This document shows positions 25,027 to 33,338 of a DNA stretch of 64,000 bases, piece after piece. Positions within the stretch are counted from its first letter, which is position 1; each line of letters opens with the position of its first letter. Under the pieces are notes generated by a model that saw only the letters and a list, made by a program, of their open reading frames with translations, had not been told where the DNA came from and ran no database searches. The DNA comes from Variovorax sp. RA8 (GTDB lineage: Bacteria; Pseudomonadota; Gammaproteobacteria; Burkholderiales; Burkholderiaceae_C), in contig NZ_LR594662.1 in assembly GCF_901827175.1 (NCBI RefSeq), forward strand, positions 2,790,001 to 2,854,000, written 5' to 3'. The position numbers were made by a program, and so were the translations under genes.

Positions 25027-25325
25027 AAATGCGAGAAGGCGAGCGGCGCGTCCAGCCTCACATCACCCACCGGTTCCGCCACGCAGGGCAGGATCCAGCC
25101 CTCGGCCTTCTCTTCCCGGCTCAGGCCGGGCCATTCGATGCGGTAGCGGACCTCGCCGTCGAGCAGCCGGCAGATGCAGGTGCGGCAGGTGCCGTTGCGG
25201 CAGGAACTGGGCAGCTCGATGCCGGCGGCCTCGGCGGACTGCAGCAGCGTGCGGCCCGCCTCGGTGTCGAAGCGCAAGCCGCCCGGCTCGATCCGCGCCG
25301 TGGTGTGCGGCGCGCCCGTGCTCAT
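25023..25325 (-). CDS. 2Fe-2S ferredoxin, plant type
   Basis: The 100-residue ferredoxin carries one [2Fe-2S] cluster. Cys42, Cys47 and Cys50 form the CX4CX2C group (SSCRNGTCRTCIC) and Cys81 the fourth ligand (WILPCVAEP). It resembles the vanillate-demethylase-type or NdoA-type electron carriers rather than ISC ferredoxin. Its start overlaps the stop of the 49-residue gene upstream by ATGA. The 3' end overlaps the convergent MFS stop. The redox partner is not in the window. Confidence 0.88.
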   Translation of the reverse strand: MSTGAPHTTARIEPGGLRFDTEAGRTLLQSAEAAGIELPSSCRNGTCRTCICRLLDGEVRYRIEWPGLSREEKAEGWILPCVAEPVGDVRLDAPLAFSHF

Positions 25326-25471
25326 TCCTTGTTCTTGATCTTCCCGCGCGGAATCACTGCCGTCGTGACCGTGCGGACCGGTTCGAAACCGGCGGGCGGC
25401 GCCTTCGGCGGCGACGTGTCCTTCTTCGGTTTCTTGGATTCCTTGTTGCTGCGCTGCTGTCCCTTGGGCAT
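25322..25471 (-). CDS. 49-residue basic small protein coupled to ferredoxin
   Basis: A short frame MPKGQQRSNKESKKPKKDTS, with tail GFEPVRTVTTAVIPRGKIKN, starts at 25471 behind a GGAGGA ribosome site and ends in TGA at 25322-25324, overlapping the ferredoxin start by ATGA. The Lys/Ser-rich N-terminus and the conserved-looking tail (VIPRGKIKNK) suggest a small nucleic-acid or protein-binding role, but I recognise no family. Its ribosome site and perfect coupling support a real gene. Confidence 0.6.
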   Translation of the reverse strand: MPKGQQRSNKESKKPKKDTSPPKAPPAGFEPVRTVTTAVIPRGKIKNKE

Positions 25472-25548
25472 GTGTTCCTCCAGTGATTGGTGGTCGAGTT
25501 TAGCGAGGCGGCGACAATACAGTCCCTACCGATCGTTTCCCCGCATTC

Positions 25549-26067
25549 ATGCCTGACTACGAAGTTCGCCCCGCCACGCTGCGCGATGCCAAAGCCATCG
25601 CCGAAGTCCACGTTGCCTCCGCCCGTGCCGCCTATGCCGGCATCCTGCCCGAGGACCAGTTGAGCGCCCTGGCGCCCTCCACGCGCGAGGCCAAGTGGCG
25701 CGAGGCCATCGAGTTCAGCGAGCCGCAGGTGCACGTGGCCGTGCTGGGCGAGGAGGTGGCCGGCTTCGTCGGATTCGACCGTTCGCGCGATCCCAAGACG
25801 CCCTCGACCACCGGCGAGATCTGGGCCCTCTACGTGAAGCCCGAGCACTGGGGCAAGGGCGTCGGCGTGGCCCTGTGGGATGCCGCGCGCGACGGCCTGG
25901 ACGAAGAAGGCTGCACGGTGGTCACCGTCTGGGTGCCGCTGCGCAACGACCGCGCGCTGCGCTTCTACGAGCTGGCCGGCTTCAAGCGAGAAATGAAGAC
26001 TGCCAAGACAACGTCATTGGGCGGCACCAAGATCGAAGAGATCCGCCTCAAGCGAAACGTCGCCTGA
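25549..26067 (+). CDS. GNAT family N-acetyltransferase
   Basis: The 172-residue protein has the GNAT fold with EIWALYVKPEHWGKGVGVAL as the acetyl-CoA binding motif (Q/RxxGxG/A variant) and NDRALRFYELAGFKRE as the closing region. The opening VRPATLRDAKAIAEVHVASA is usual. The substrate is unknown. It lies 20 bases before the DUF808 gene in the same direction and may share its transcript. Confidence 0.85.
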   Translation: MPDYEVRPATLRDAKAIAEVHVASARAAYAGILPEDQLSALAPSTREAKWREAIEFSEPQVHVAVLGEEVAGFVGFDRSRDPKTPSTTGEIWALYVKPEHWGKGVGVALWDAARDGLDEEGCTVVTVWVPLRNDRALRFYELAGFKREMKTAKTTSLGGTKIEEIRLKRNVA

Positions 26068-26087
26068 CCCACAGGAACACAACATTC

Positions 26088-27014
26088 ATGGCCTCCAGTC
26101 TGCTGCTCCTGCTTGACGACATTGCCACGGTCCTGGACGACGTTTCCGTTCTCACCAAGGTTGCCGCCAAGAAGACCGCCGGCGTGCTGGGCGACGACCT
26201 GGCGCTGAACGCGCAGCAGGTCTCCGGGGTGAAGGCCGATCGCGAGCTGCCGGTGGTGTGGGCGGTGTGCAAGGGCTCCTTCATCAACAAGACGATCCTG
26301 GTGCCGGCAGCGCTGCTCATCGGCACCTGGCTGCCTTGGCTGGTGACGCCGCTGCTGATGATCGGCGGCGCCTTCCTGTGCTTCGAGGGGTGCGAGAAGC
26401 TGGCGCACAAGTTCCTGCACAAGGAAGAGCACGACGCCGACATCTCGCGGCATGAGAAGGCGCTGGCCGATCCGGCCGTGGACCTGGTGGCGGTCGAGAA
26501 GGGCAAGATCAAGGGCGCGGTGCGCACCGACTTCATCCTCTCGGCGGAGATCATCGCCATCACGCTGGGCACGGTGCAGGGCCAGTCTTTCACCACGCAG
26601 CTGTCAGTGCTGGTCGGCATCGCGCTGATCATGACCATCGGCGTCTACGGCCTGGTGGCCGGCATCGTGAAGCTCGACGATGCGGGGCTCTACCTGAGCC
26701 GCCGCGAAGGTGGTGCCTCGCAGGCGCTGGGTCGCGGCATCCTGGCGGCAGCGCCCTGGCTCATGAAGGGGCTGTCCGTCGCAGGCACCGCCGCCATGTT
26801 CCTGGTGGGCGGCGGCATCCTGGTGCACGGCGTACCGGCGCTCGGCCATGCGGTCGAGGCCTGGGCGGTGGACGCCGGCGCCCTGGTGGGCGGCCTGGGC
26901 TCGATGGGCATCAACGCGGGCGTCGGCATCGTGGCCGGCGCGATCGTGCTGGCGGCCGTCGAGCTTGCGAAGAAGGCATTCGGCAAGAAGGCCGGGCAAT
27001 TGTCCGAACGCTAG
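26088..27014 (+). CDS. DUF808 domain inner membrane protein (YedI-like)
   Basis: The 308-residue protein belongs to the DUF808 family (E. coli YedI). The hallmark opening is SLLLLLDDIATVLDDVSVLT, followed by KKTAGVLGDDLALNAQQV. Several helices follow, including ILVPAALLIGTWLPWLVTPL and GALVGGLGSMGINAGVGIVA. The start at 26088 is the ATG closest to this conserved beginning. Function is unknown. The stop codon is built into a hairpin shared with the convergent mnmH gene. Confidence 0.88.
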   Translation: MASSLLLLLDDIATVLDDVSVLTKVAAKKTAGVLGDDLALNAQQVSGVKADRELPVVWAVCKGSFINKTILVPAALLIGTWLPWLVTPLLMIGGAFLCFEGCEKLAHKFLHKEEHDADISRHEKALADPAVDLVAVEKGKIKGAVRTDFILSAEIIAITLGTVQGQSFTTQLSVLVGIALIMTIGVYGLVAGIVKLDDAGLYLSRREGGASQALGRGILAAAPWLMKGLSVAGTAAMFLVGGGILVHGVPALGHAVEAWAVDAGALVGGLGSMGINAGVGIVAGAIVLAAVELAKKAFGKKAGQLSER

Positions 27015-27042
27015 GAGCAGACTGCTGGGAGTTTGCTCCTAG
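27011..27042. terminator. Bidirectional hairpin containing both stop codons
   Basis: CTAGGAGCA (27011-27019) and TGCTCCTAG (27034-27042) form a perfect 9-bp stem with a 14-base loop. The TAG stop of the DUF808 gene lies in the left arm and the TAG stop of mnmH in the right arm (minus strand). The hairpin can act on both converging transcripts; T-runs are short. Confidence 0.55.
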
Positions 27043-28088
27043 CCCAGCTCCGCCACCCGCCGCGCCAGCGCCTCGATGGCGGCATCGGAGAGATCGTCGG
27101 TTGCCACCGGCTGCCGCTCTGCCCAGCGCTCGAAATGACTGGCCTGCGAGCGCCGGTAGGCCGGGTCGTAGTGCAGCGTCGTCAGCTCGGCGAACAACGC
27201 CGGCAGCGCGCCTTCGGTGGCCCATTGCTGCCAGCGGCCGATCACGGCCTTGCCGTGCAGCTCCTTCAGCAGCCCGAGCTGGCGTGACAGGGCCTCGGGA
27301 TCGTCGCCGAGGTAGGCGTAGTCGCGCAGCAGGTAGGCCAGGCGGACCTCGGGCGCGGCCACGATCTCGATGCAGCGGCTCGCTCGCATGTGTTTCACCA
27401 GCGGCAGCGGAACGTCGAGGCGGCCGATGCGCCGGCTCTCGCCTTCCACGTAGAGCGGCTGCGCAGGATCGATCCGTTCCAGCATCTCGGCGATGCGCGT
27501 CTCGAAAGCCGTCTGCGACGGCTGCGGGGTGCCGGGCAGGGCGCCCAGCAGCGAGCCCTTGTGGGCGGCGAAGCCTTCGAGGTCCAGCACCTGTCGCCCC
27601 TGGCGCGCCATCGCCTGCAGCACGCGCGTCTTGGCGCTGCCGGTGGCGCCGCACAGCACGCGCAGGTCGAGCTGCGGACAGAGCAAGTCCAGCTGCGTGA
27701 TCACGCGGCGGCGCCAGCTCTTGTAGCCGCCGGCCAGCTGTTGCGCGTCCCAGCCCACCAGGCGCAGCCAGGTGACCATCGAGCCGCTGCGCAGGCCGCC
27801 GCGCCAGCAGTAGACCAGGGGCTTCCAGTCGGCCGGCCGGTCCGCGAAGCGCTCCCTCAGATGGCGCGCGAGGTTCGCCGCCACCATCGCGCCCCCAACG
27901 CGGCGCGCCTCGAAAGCGCCTTGCTGCTTGTAGAGCGTGCCGACGATGCGGCGCTCCTCGTCGTCGAGCACCGGACAGTTGATGGCGCCGGGAATGTGGT
28001 CGATGGCGTATTCGCCCGGCGAGCGCGCGTCGATCAGCGCGTCGAAGCGCCCGCGATCGTCCACGCGCACGGGTGCGGGTGCGCGCAT
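27039..28088 (-). CDS. mnmH: tRNA 2-selenouridine synthase MnmH
   Basis: The 349-residue enzyme replaces the sulfur of 2-thiouridine with selenium (through a geranylated intermediate) at wobble position 34 of some tRNAs. The N-terminal rhodanese domain contains the reactive Cys94 (VYCWRGGLRSGSM), and the P-loop CGATGSAKTRVL lies at about residues 146-157. GYKSWRRRV links the two. The start at 28088 overlaps the stop of the small membrane protein gene by one base (TGATG). No selenophosphate synthetase gene is in the window. Confidence 0.93.
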   Translation of the reverse strand: MRAPAPVRVDDRGRFDALIDARSPGEYAIDHIPGAINCPVLDDEERRIVGTLYKQQGAFEARRVGGAMVAANLARHLRERFADRPADWKPLVYCWRGGLRSGSMVTWLRLVGWDAQQLAGGYKSWRRRVITQLDLLCPQLDLRVLCGATGSAKTRVLQAMARQGRQVLDLEGFAAHKGSLLGALPGTPQPSQTAFETRIAEMLERIDPAQPLYVEGESRRIGRLDVPLPLVKHMRASRCIEIVAAPEVRLAYLLRDYAYLGDDPEALSRQLGLLKELHGKAVIGRWQQWATEGALPALFAELTTLHYDPAYRRSQASHFERWAERQPVATDDLSDAAIEALARRVAELG

Positions 28089-28306
28089 CAGCGGGCCTTG
28101 CTGCGGGCGCGCTGGACCAGGTCCACCACCACCAGCGCGATGCCGAGCACCAGTGCGAACCAGCCCACCACGCTGGCGCCGCCGATCATGTCGTGCCAGA
28201 GAGGCGATGTCAGGAAATGGGGCGCGATCAGGACGGCCGCGCCGATGAGGATGCACAAGAGGCCGCGCTCGAACGTGCGCGGCGCCCTGGAGGGTCTGGA
28301 GGTCAT
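28088..28306 (-). CDS. Small two-helix membrane protein upstream of mnmH
   Basis: The 72-residue protein has two hydrophobic helices (LLCILIGAAVLIAPHFL and VVGWFALVLGIALVVVDLVQ) and a basic tail (RARSKAR). I recognise no family. Its stop overlaps the mnmH start (TGATG), so the two are co-translated. Association with mnmH may be structural rather than functional. Confidence 0.6.
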   Translation of the reverse strand: MTSRPSRAPRTFERGLLCILIGAAVLIAPHFLTSPLWHDMIGGASVVGWFALVLGIALVVVDLVQRARSKAR

Positions 28307-28386
28307 GCCCGAGTTTACGGGCGTCCGCCAGCACCGCCGGACTCGCGGTGCAATGCGCCAAGTTGGGGCATGGGCCGCCCTTTCGT

Positions 28387-28432
28387 GAACTACTTCCTTA
28401 GAAAATGTGAACCTAAGAACTACATTCTTAAG
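28387..28432. promoter_or_regulatory. AT-rich direct repeats upstream of the autotransporter
   Basis: Two copies of GAACTACTTCCTTAG / GAACTACATTCTTAA (12 of 15 bases equal) start at 28387 and 28417, a 30-bp period close to three helical turns. CTTAG and CTAAG flank the middle as an inverted pair. The whole stretch 28380-28458 is clearly AT-rich in an otherwise GC-rich window, as expected for a promoter and activator site. No clean -35/-10 pair is certain. Confidence 0.5.
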
Positions 28433-28458
28433 TATTCAATGTAATACGAAAGAACTCT

Positions 28459-31287
28459 ATGAATCGCGTTTTCCAGGTGGTCTGGAACCCGAAGCAAGGG
28501 CTGTGGGCAGTGGCCTCCGAACTGGCCAGGGGGCTGGGCAAATCGACCACCCAGGCGCCGGCGGTGGCCCTGGCGCTGCTGAGCCTGGCCGGCACCGCGG
28601 CCGCCGATTGCGCCGGCCCCAGCGGCGGCACCATCGCCTGCACCGCCGGCACCCCCCAGACCTTCGTGGTCATCGGCGGCTACGACGCCACGCCCGGCGG
28701 CACGGTGGACGTGCAGCCCGGCGCCGTGATCAGCACCACCAACCTGCCCGCCATCAGCATGGGCGACAACGGGACCATCCTGGTGCAACGCGGCGCGACG
28801 GTCGAGAACAACGCCGCGCCCGGCGCCACCGGCCACTACGGCACGGGGGCCAACACCATCGAGTTCCGCGCGGGCACCACGCTCACGATCGAGGAGGGCG
28901 CCAGGGTGCTCTCCAACGGCACGGCGTATGACGCGGAAGCCATCAACGCACACGGCAGCGGCAACCTCATCGTCAATCACGGCGAGGTGCGCTCGCAGGC
29001 GGGCGGCGCCGCCATCTGGCTGGAGCCCTCGAGCGGTTCGAACACAGTGGTCAACGGCGCCACTGGCGTCATCGAGTACAGGGGGACAGCGGGCGACAAC
29101 ATCCTCGCCGTGTCGGGCACGATGGCCGTGGATTTCACGAACCAGGGCCGGCTGATCGGCGCGCTGAACTTCGCCAACGGCGACGACGCGCTGCATGTCC
29201 ACACCGGCTCCTCGATCACCGGCGGTATCGACGGCGGTGGCGGCAACAACCTGCTGACGCTCGATGGCACGGGCACCGACACCTTCGCGCATGCCCTGTC
29301 GAACTTCCAGACCCTGGTGAAGCGCGATGCGGGCACCTGGACCTTCCGCAACGCGCTGCCGGGTTCGGGCATCACCAGCACCCGCGTGGCCGCGGGCACG
29401 CTGATCCTGGGCGCCGACGCCAGCAGCTACACCGGCAGCATGACGGTCGATGCAGGCGGCACGTTGCAGACACCGGCCGAATTCGCGCCGCCTTCGATCG
29501 CCGTCAATGGCCTGGTGCGCTTCGCCCAGCCCACCGACGCCGCCTACGCAGGCCTCCTGTCCGGCAGCGGCGGCATCGAGAAGACGGGCGCGGGACGCCT
29601 GGTCCTCTCCGGCACCAATGCGTATTCGGGCGCGACCACGGTCACGGCCGGGACGCTGACGGCCGGCGCTGCCGGCACCTTCAGCGCCGCCTCCGCGCAC
29701 ACGGTGGCGGCGGGCGCCACGCTCGACACCGGCGGCCTCGACCAGCGCGTGGCCGCGCTGCACAACGCCGGCACGGTCAACCTGCTGAACGCCAGCGCCG
29801 GCAGCACGCTCACCGTCACCGGCGCCTACGTGGGGCAGGGGGGTACCCTGAACCTCGGCACGGTGCTCGGCGGCAGCAACAGCCTGAGCGATCGCCTGGT
29901 GCTCAGCGGCCCCGGCGCCAGCGCCAGCGGCCGGACCACGGTGCGCATCAACAACCTCGGCGGCCTCGGCGCCCTAACGACGGGCAACGGCATCGAGGTG
30001 GTGAGCGCGCGCAATGGCGCCACAACCACCGCCCAGACGACGCGAGACGCCTTCACGCTCGCCAACGGCCATGTGGACGCGGGTGCCTACGAATACCGCC
30101 TCCACGCCGCCGATGCGCAGGGCGCGGGCGAGAACTGGTATCTGCGCTCCACGACGACCGTGCAAACGCCGGGCACTCCCGTCACTCCGGTCACGCCTGT
30201 CGAGCCCGCCAATCCCGCGGACCCCGCCAATCCCGCGGACCCTGCCGGTCCCGCGGACCCTGCCGATCATGGGAACCCGTCCGACCCCCTCGTCACCGTC
30301 AAGCTGCCGTTGCTGCCGGCCGAGGTGCCGACCTACCGCGCAGAAGTGCCGCTGTTCGCCGCGCTTCCGGCGCAACTGCGCCAGGCCGACCTTGCCATGC
30401 TCGGCAACCTGCATCGCCGCATCGGCGACGAGGATGCGGCCCCGGCCGGCAGCGTCCCGGCGCCGCGCCGGGCGTGGGCACGCGCGGTCTACGACGACCT
30501 GAACATCCGCCAGGACGGGATCGCCGCGGCGCACAGCCGCGGCCATGTGAGCGGGCTGCAGGCCGGCACCGACCTGCTGGCCGGCGGCCACTGGCGTGGC
30601 GGCGTCTATGCCGGGTTCCTGGACGGCGGCGCCGACGTGAGCGGCAATGCGCGCGGCACCTTCGGCCGGGTCGGCTCCAACGACCTGCGCTCGCGCTACC
30701 TCGGCGCCTACGCCACCTGGATGGACGGCAGCGGCCTCTACGCCGACGCCGTGGTCCAGGCCGGCAGCCATCGCTACAGCGTGCGGCCCGACGGCAACGC
30801 CAGCACCGCCGGCAAGGGCGACAGCTTCACCGCCTCGATCGAGACCGGCAAGTCTTTCGCGCTCACCGAGCGCTGGACCGTCGAGCCGCAGGCGCAGCTG
30901 ATCTACCAGCGCGCGCATTTCGACGCCGTGCCCATCGCAGGCGCCATCGTGCGCCAGGATGCCGATGCCGGCTGGATCGGCCGCCTGGGCGTGCGCATCA
31001 AGGGCGACTTCGCTACCGGCGCGGGGCGGCTCCAGCCCTATGCGCGGCTGAACCTGTACCGCGCGAGCGCCGGCGCCGACGCCGCCGAGTTCGTCGGCCC
31101 GGCGGGCTCGACCCGATTCGCCAGTGCCAGCGGCTACAGCGCGGCCGAGCTGGCGGGCGGCTTCACGCTGGCACTGACACCGGCGGCCAGTCTGTACGGC
31201 GAACTGGGGCGCGTGTTCGCCCTCGGCGGCGATGCCCGCGTCAAGTCCTCGGTGCAGGGTTCCGTCGGGGTGAAGCTGCGCTGGTAG
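28459..31287 (+). CDS. Type Va autotransporter with ESPR signal
   Basis: The 942-residue protein starts with an extended signal peptide region (MNRVFQVVWNPKQGLWAVAS), then the classical signal ending near AGTAAAD (about residue 49). The passenger (about 50-580) is Gly/Thr/Asn rich beta-helix with one autotransporter-associated beta-strand repeat (TGAGRLVLSGTNAYSGATTV, near residue 385). A Pro-Ala-Asp linker of three 6-residue repeats (about 583-603) follows. The C-terminal outer membrane barrel starts near residue 672 and ends GSVGVKLRW, with the usual aromatic last residue. The passenger function (adhesion or other) is unknown; there is no protease or SGNH motif. Confidence 0.88.
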   Translation: MNRVFQVVWNPKQGLWAVASELARGLGKSTTQAPAVALALLSLAGTAAADCAGPSGGTIACTAGTPQTFVVIGGYDATPGGTVDVQPGAVISTTNLPAISMGDNGTILVQRGATVENNAAPGATGHYGTGANTIEFRAGTTLTIEEGARVLSNGTAYDAEAINAHGSGNLIVNHGEVRSQAGGAAIWLEPSSGSNTVVNGATGVIEYRGTAGDNILAVSGTMAVDFTNQGRLIGALNFANGDDALHVHTGSSITGGIDGGGGNNLLTLDGTGTDTFAHALSNFQTLVKRDAGTWTFRNALPGSGITSTRVAAGTLILGADASSYTGSMTVDAGGTLQTPAEFAPPSIAVNGLVRFAQPTDAAYAGLLSGSGGIEKTGAGRLVLSGTNAYSGATTVTAGTLTAGAAGTFSAASAHTVAAGATLDTGGLDQRVAALHNAGTVNLLNASAGSTLTVTGAYVGQGGTLNLGTVLGGSNSLSDRLVLSGPGASASGRTTVRINNLGGLGALTTGNGIEVVSARNGATTTAQTTRDAFTLANGHVDAGAYEYRLHAADAQGAGENWYLRSTTTVQTPGTPVTPVTPVEPANPADPANPADPAGPADPADHGNPSDPLVTVKLPLLPAEVPTYRAEVPLFAALPAQLRQADLAMLGNLHRRIGDEDAAPAGSVPAPRRAWARAVYDDLNIRQDGIAAAHSRGHVSGLQAGTDLLAGGHWRGGVYAGFLDGGADVSGNARGTFGRVGSNDLRSRYLGAYATWMDGSGLYADAVVQAGSHRYSVRPDGNASTAGKGDSFTASIETGKSFALTERWTVEPQAQLIYQRAHFDAVPIAGAIVRQDADAGWIGRLGVRIKGDFATGAGRLQPYARLNLYRASAGADAAEFVGPAGSTRFASASGYSAAELAGGFTLALTPAASLYGELGRVFALGGDARVKSSVQGSVGVKLRW
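30205..30267 (+). repeat. 18-bp tandem repeat coding the PANPAD linker
   Basis: Three units of 18 bp (30205-30222, 30223-30240, 30241-30258) plus a partial one encode PANPAD, PANPAD, PAGPAD. Near-identical units can slip during replication, so linker length between passenger and barrel may vary between strains. Confidence 0.8.
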
Positions 31288-31331
31288 ACGTCGCCGGGAG
31301 TCCCGGCTTCGGTTCCAATAGGGGCCTTCGC

Positions 31332-31349
31332 GCCCGCCGGCCGGCGGGC
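31332..31349. terminator. 18-bp perfect GC palindrome after the autotransporter
   Basis: GCCCGCCGGCCGGCGGGC is fully self-complementary, and flanking CTTCG (31326-31330) and CGAAG (31355-31359) can extend the stem. It lies 45 bases after the autotransporter stop and before the next gene, so it probably forms a stop or mRNA-stabilising hairpin; there is no T-run. Confidence 0.4.
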
Positions 31350-31379
31350 CCCCCCGAAGCCATCGCAGATCTTGAGACC

Positions 31380-31778
31380 ATGGGACCTCTCCGCCATTGC
31401 CTTCTCGCCGCCCTGTGGCTCGCCGCCGCCCCGGCCGGTGCCCAGCAGCCGCCGCAGTCCGCCGACCGCTTCCCGGCCGCGGCCGTGAGCTTTCTCGGCA
31501 GCGAGCTGCCGGCGATGGAGGCGGCCATCGCGGCGCGGGACCGCGACTACTTCGAGGAGGCGATGGGCCGCATGCTGGACTTCTCCAGCAGCTGGGGCTT
31601 CAAGACGCAGGGCAACCCGGCCCTGAGCCGCTACCCGATGTGCACCGAGGCGGTATCGGATTTCCTGGTGGTCGGCATGTGCCGCATCATGACCACCGCC
31701 GATGCCTGCGAGCCCGCGCTGGCTTCGCGTTTCGACGCCAACTTGCGGAAGTGCCGCGAGCTCGCCTCGCGGCCCTGA
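31380..31778 (+). CDS. Secreted hypothetical protein
   Basis: The 132-residue protein has a signal peptide (MGPLRHCLLAALWLAAAPAGA, cut before QQPPQ). The mature part (AVSFLGSELPAMEAAIAARD, then FSSSWGFKTQGNPALSRYPM) has four later cysteines (MCTEAV, GMCRIM, ADACEPA, LRKCREL) that could form disulfides. I do not recognise a family. Upstream ribosome site is weak (TTGAGA). Convergent with the MHS transporter gene, 21 bases apart. Confidence 0.6.
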   Translation: MGPLRHCLLAALWLAAAPAGAQQPPQSADRFPAAAVSFLGSELPAMEAAIAARDRDYFEEAMGRMLDFSSSWGFKTQGNPALSRYPMCTEAVSDFLVVGMCRIMTTADACEPALASRFDANLRKCRELASRP

Positions 31779-31799
31779 ACTTCCCCGGGGGCGCCGGCG

Positions 31800-33161
31800 C
31801 TATGCGCGGGCAGGGCTCGAGGAAGGTTCGGCTTCGGGCCGGTGGGCCGCGGCGTCGTCGATGTCGCGGCCGGTGAAGTCCTTGAGCCACAGCAGGCCCA
31901 GCAGCGACACCAGCGTCATGCCGAGCAGATACCAGGCCGGTGCCAGCTTGTTGCCGCTGGCGCCCACCAGCCAGGTGCTGACGAAGGGCGAGAAGCCGCC
32001 GAACAGCGCAACGCCCACGCTGTAGACCAGCGACATGCCGCTGGCGCGCACATGCTTGGGGAACATCTCGGGCAGCATGGTGATCGTGGGCACGGTCTGC
32101 ACCACCAGCGCGGTGCTCAGCAGGCCCACCACGATGAACAGCACGGCCGCCGTGGGCGAGGCGTTGAGCCACCAGAAGGCGGGGTAGATCATCAACGCCA
32201 TCGCGATGCGGCCCCAGAGGATCAGCGGCTTGCGCCCGACGCGGTCGGAAGCCAGGCCCACCAGCGGCGAGAGCACGAAGGACAACAAGCCCGTGAGCGC
32301 CGCGCCGAACAGCGCCACGGTCGGCGGCAGGCCCAGCTCGCGGACGGCGTAGGTCGGCATGTAGAAGGTCACGACATAGGCTGCGGCAGTGCCCCCGAGC
32401 ACGCTGAGGATGGCGGCCAGCACGGTGCGCCCGTGTTCGCTGCACACTTCGGCGATGCTGCTGCGCCGCTCGGCGGCGGCCGGCGTTCCCGCGGTCTCCA
32501 GCGACTCGTCGAGATGGCGGCGGATGTACATGCCCACCGGCGCGATCAGCATCCCGATGAAGAAGGGCACGCGCCAGCCCCACGCTTCCATGCCCTGGGG
32601 ACCGAGCGCCGCGGTCAGGCCGCCGGCCACCGCCGCGCCGAGCAGGATGCCCAGGCCCTGGCTGGCGAACTGCCAGCTCGCCATGTAGCCGCGATTGGCG
32701 GGCGTCGCATGCTCGACCAGCAGGGTGGTGGAGGCGCCGACCTCGCCGCCTGCGGAAAAGCCCTGGATCAGCCGCGCCAGCACGATCAGGATCGGCGCCG
32801 CGACGCCGATCTGCGCGTACGTGGGGGCCAAGGCGATCATGGCGCAGCCCAGCGCCATCAGGAAGATGGTGAGGGTCATGGCCTTCTTGCGGCCCGCGCG
32901 GTCTGCGTAGGCGCCGATCACGATCCCGCCCAGCGGCCGCATGATGAAGCCGACGCCGAAGCTGCCCACTGTCAGCAGCAGCTGGCCGTAGCTGTCGAAG
33001 GTGGGGAAGAAGAGCTTGCCGATCACCAGGGCCAGGAAGCCGTAGATGGTGAAGTCGAAGAACTCGAGCCCGTTGCCGATGGTGGTGGCGACGATGGTCT
33101 TGCGACGGGTCATTCGAGTACCTTCGCCTTTGGCGTTCATCGGCGAGTATTGCGGGGTCAT
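31800..33161 (-). CDS. MFS transporter, metabolite:H+ symporter (MHS) family
   Basis: The 453-residue inner membrane symporter has 12 helices. MHS hallmarks are TIGNGLEFFDFTIYGFLALV in helix 1, RPLGGIVIGAYADRAGRKKA in the loop 2-3 motif, and RLIQGFSAGGEVGASTTLLVEHA in helix 4. Members carry organic acids such as citrate, shikimate, alpha-ketoglutarate or proline. The GAGGAG site before 33161 fixes the start (MTPQYSPMNAKGEG). Divergent from the carboxylesterase gene across 177 bases. Confidence 0.9.
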   Translation of the reverse strand: MTPQYSPMNAKGEGTRMTRRKTIVATTIGNGLEFFDFTIYGFLALVIGKLFFPTFDSYGQLLLTVGSFGVGFIMRPLGGIVIGAYADRAGRKKAMTLTIFLMALGCAMIALAPTYAQIGVAAPILIVLARLIQGFSAGGEVGASTTLLVEHATPANRGYMASWQFASQGLGILLGAAVAGGLTAALGPQGMEAWGWRVPFFIGMLIAPVGMYIRRHLDESLETAGTPAAAERRSSIAEVCSEHGRTVLAAILSVLGGTAAAYVVTFYMPTYAVRELGLPPTVALFGAALTGLLSFVLSPLVGLASDRVGRKPLILWGRIAMALMIYPAFWWLNASPTAAVLFIVVGLLSTALVVQTVPTITMLPEMFPKHVRASGMSLVYSVGVALFGGFSPFVSTWLVGASGNKLAPAWYLLGMTLVSLLGLLWLKDFTGRDIDDAAAHRPEAEPSSSPARA

Positions 33162-33338
33162 CGGGCTCCTCTTGTTTTGATGGTGGCGTCGTCGCCCCGG
33201 AATGCGGGGCATTGCCGCGCGCTCATGAAAGGACGACATCCAGAGGATATCGGCAACTCGACATTCATGAAGCCGAACTGCCCTCGGACTGTCGATGCGG
33301 CACACTTGGGCCATCCCACGCAACAATCGCTTCCACCC

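Noticed and set aside
28420..29763. Long open frame antisense to the autotransporter
   Set aside because: Shadow of the passenger's repetitive codons; no start signals or motifs.
30474..31379. Open frame running through the autotransporter barrel in another frame
   Set aside because: Only its last part (from 31380) has a signal peptide and protein-like composition; that part is annotated separately.
31842..33338. Antisense extension upstream of the carboxylesterase
   Set aside because: It lies entirely opposite the MHS transporter; the esterase begins at 33339.
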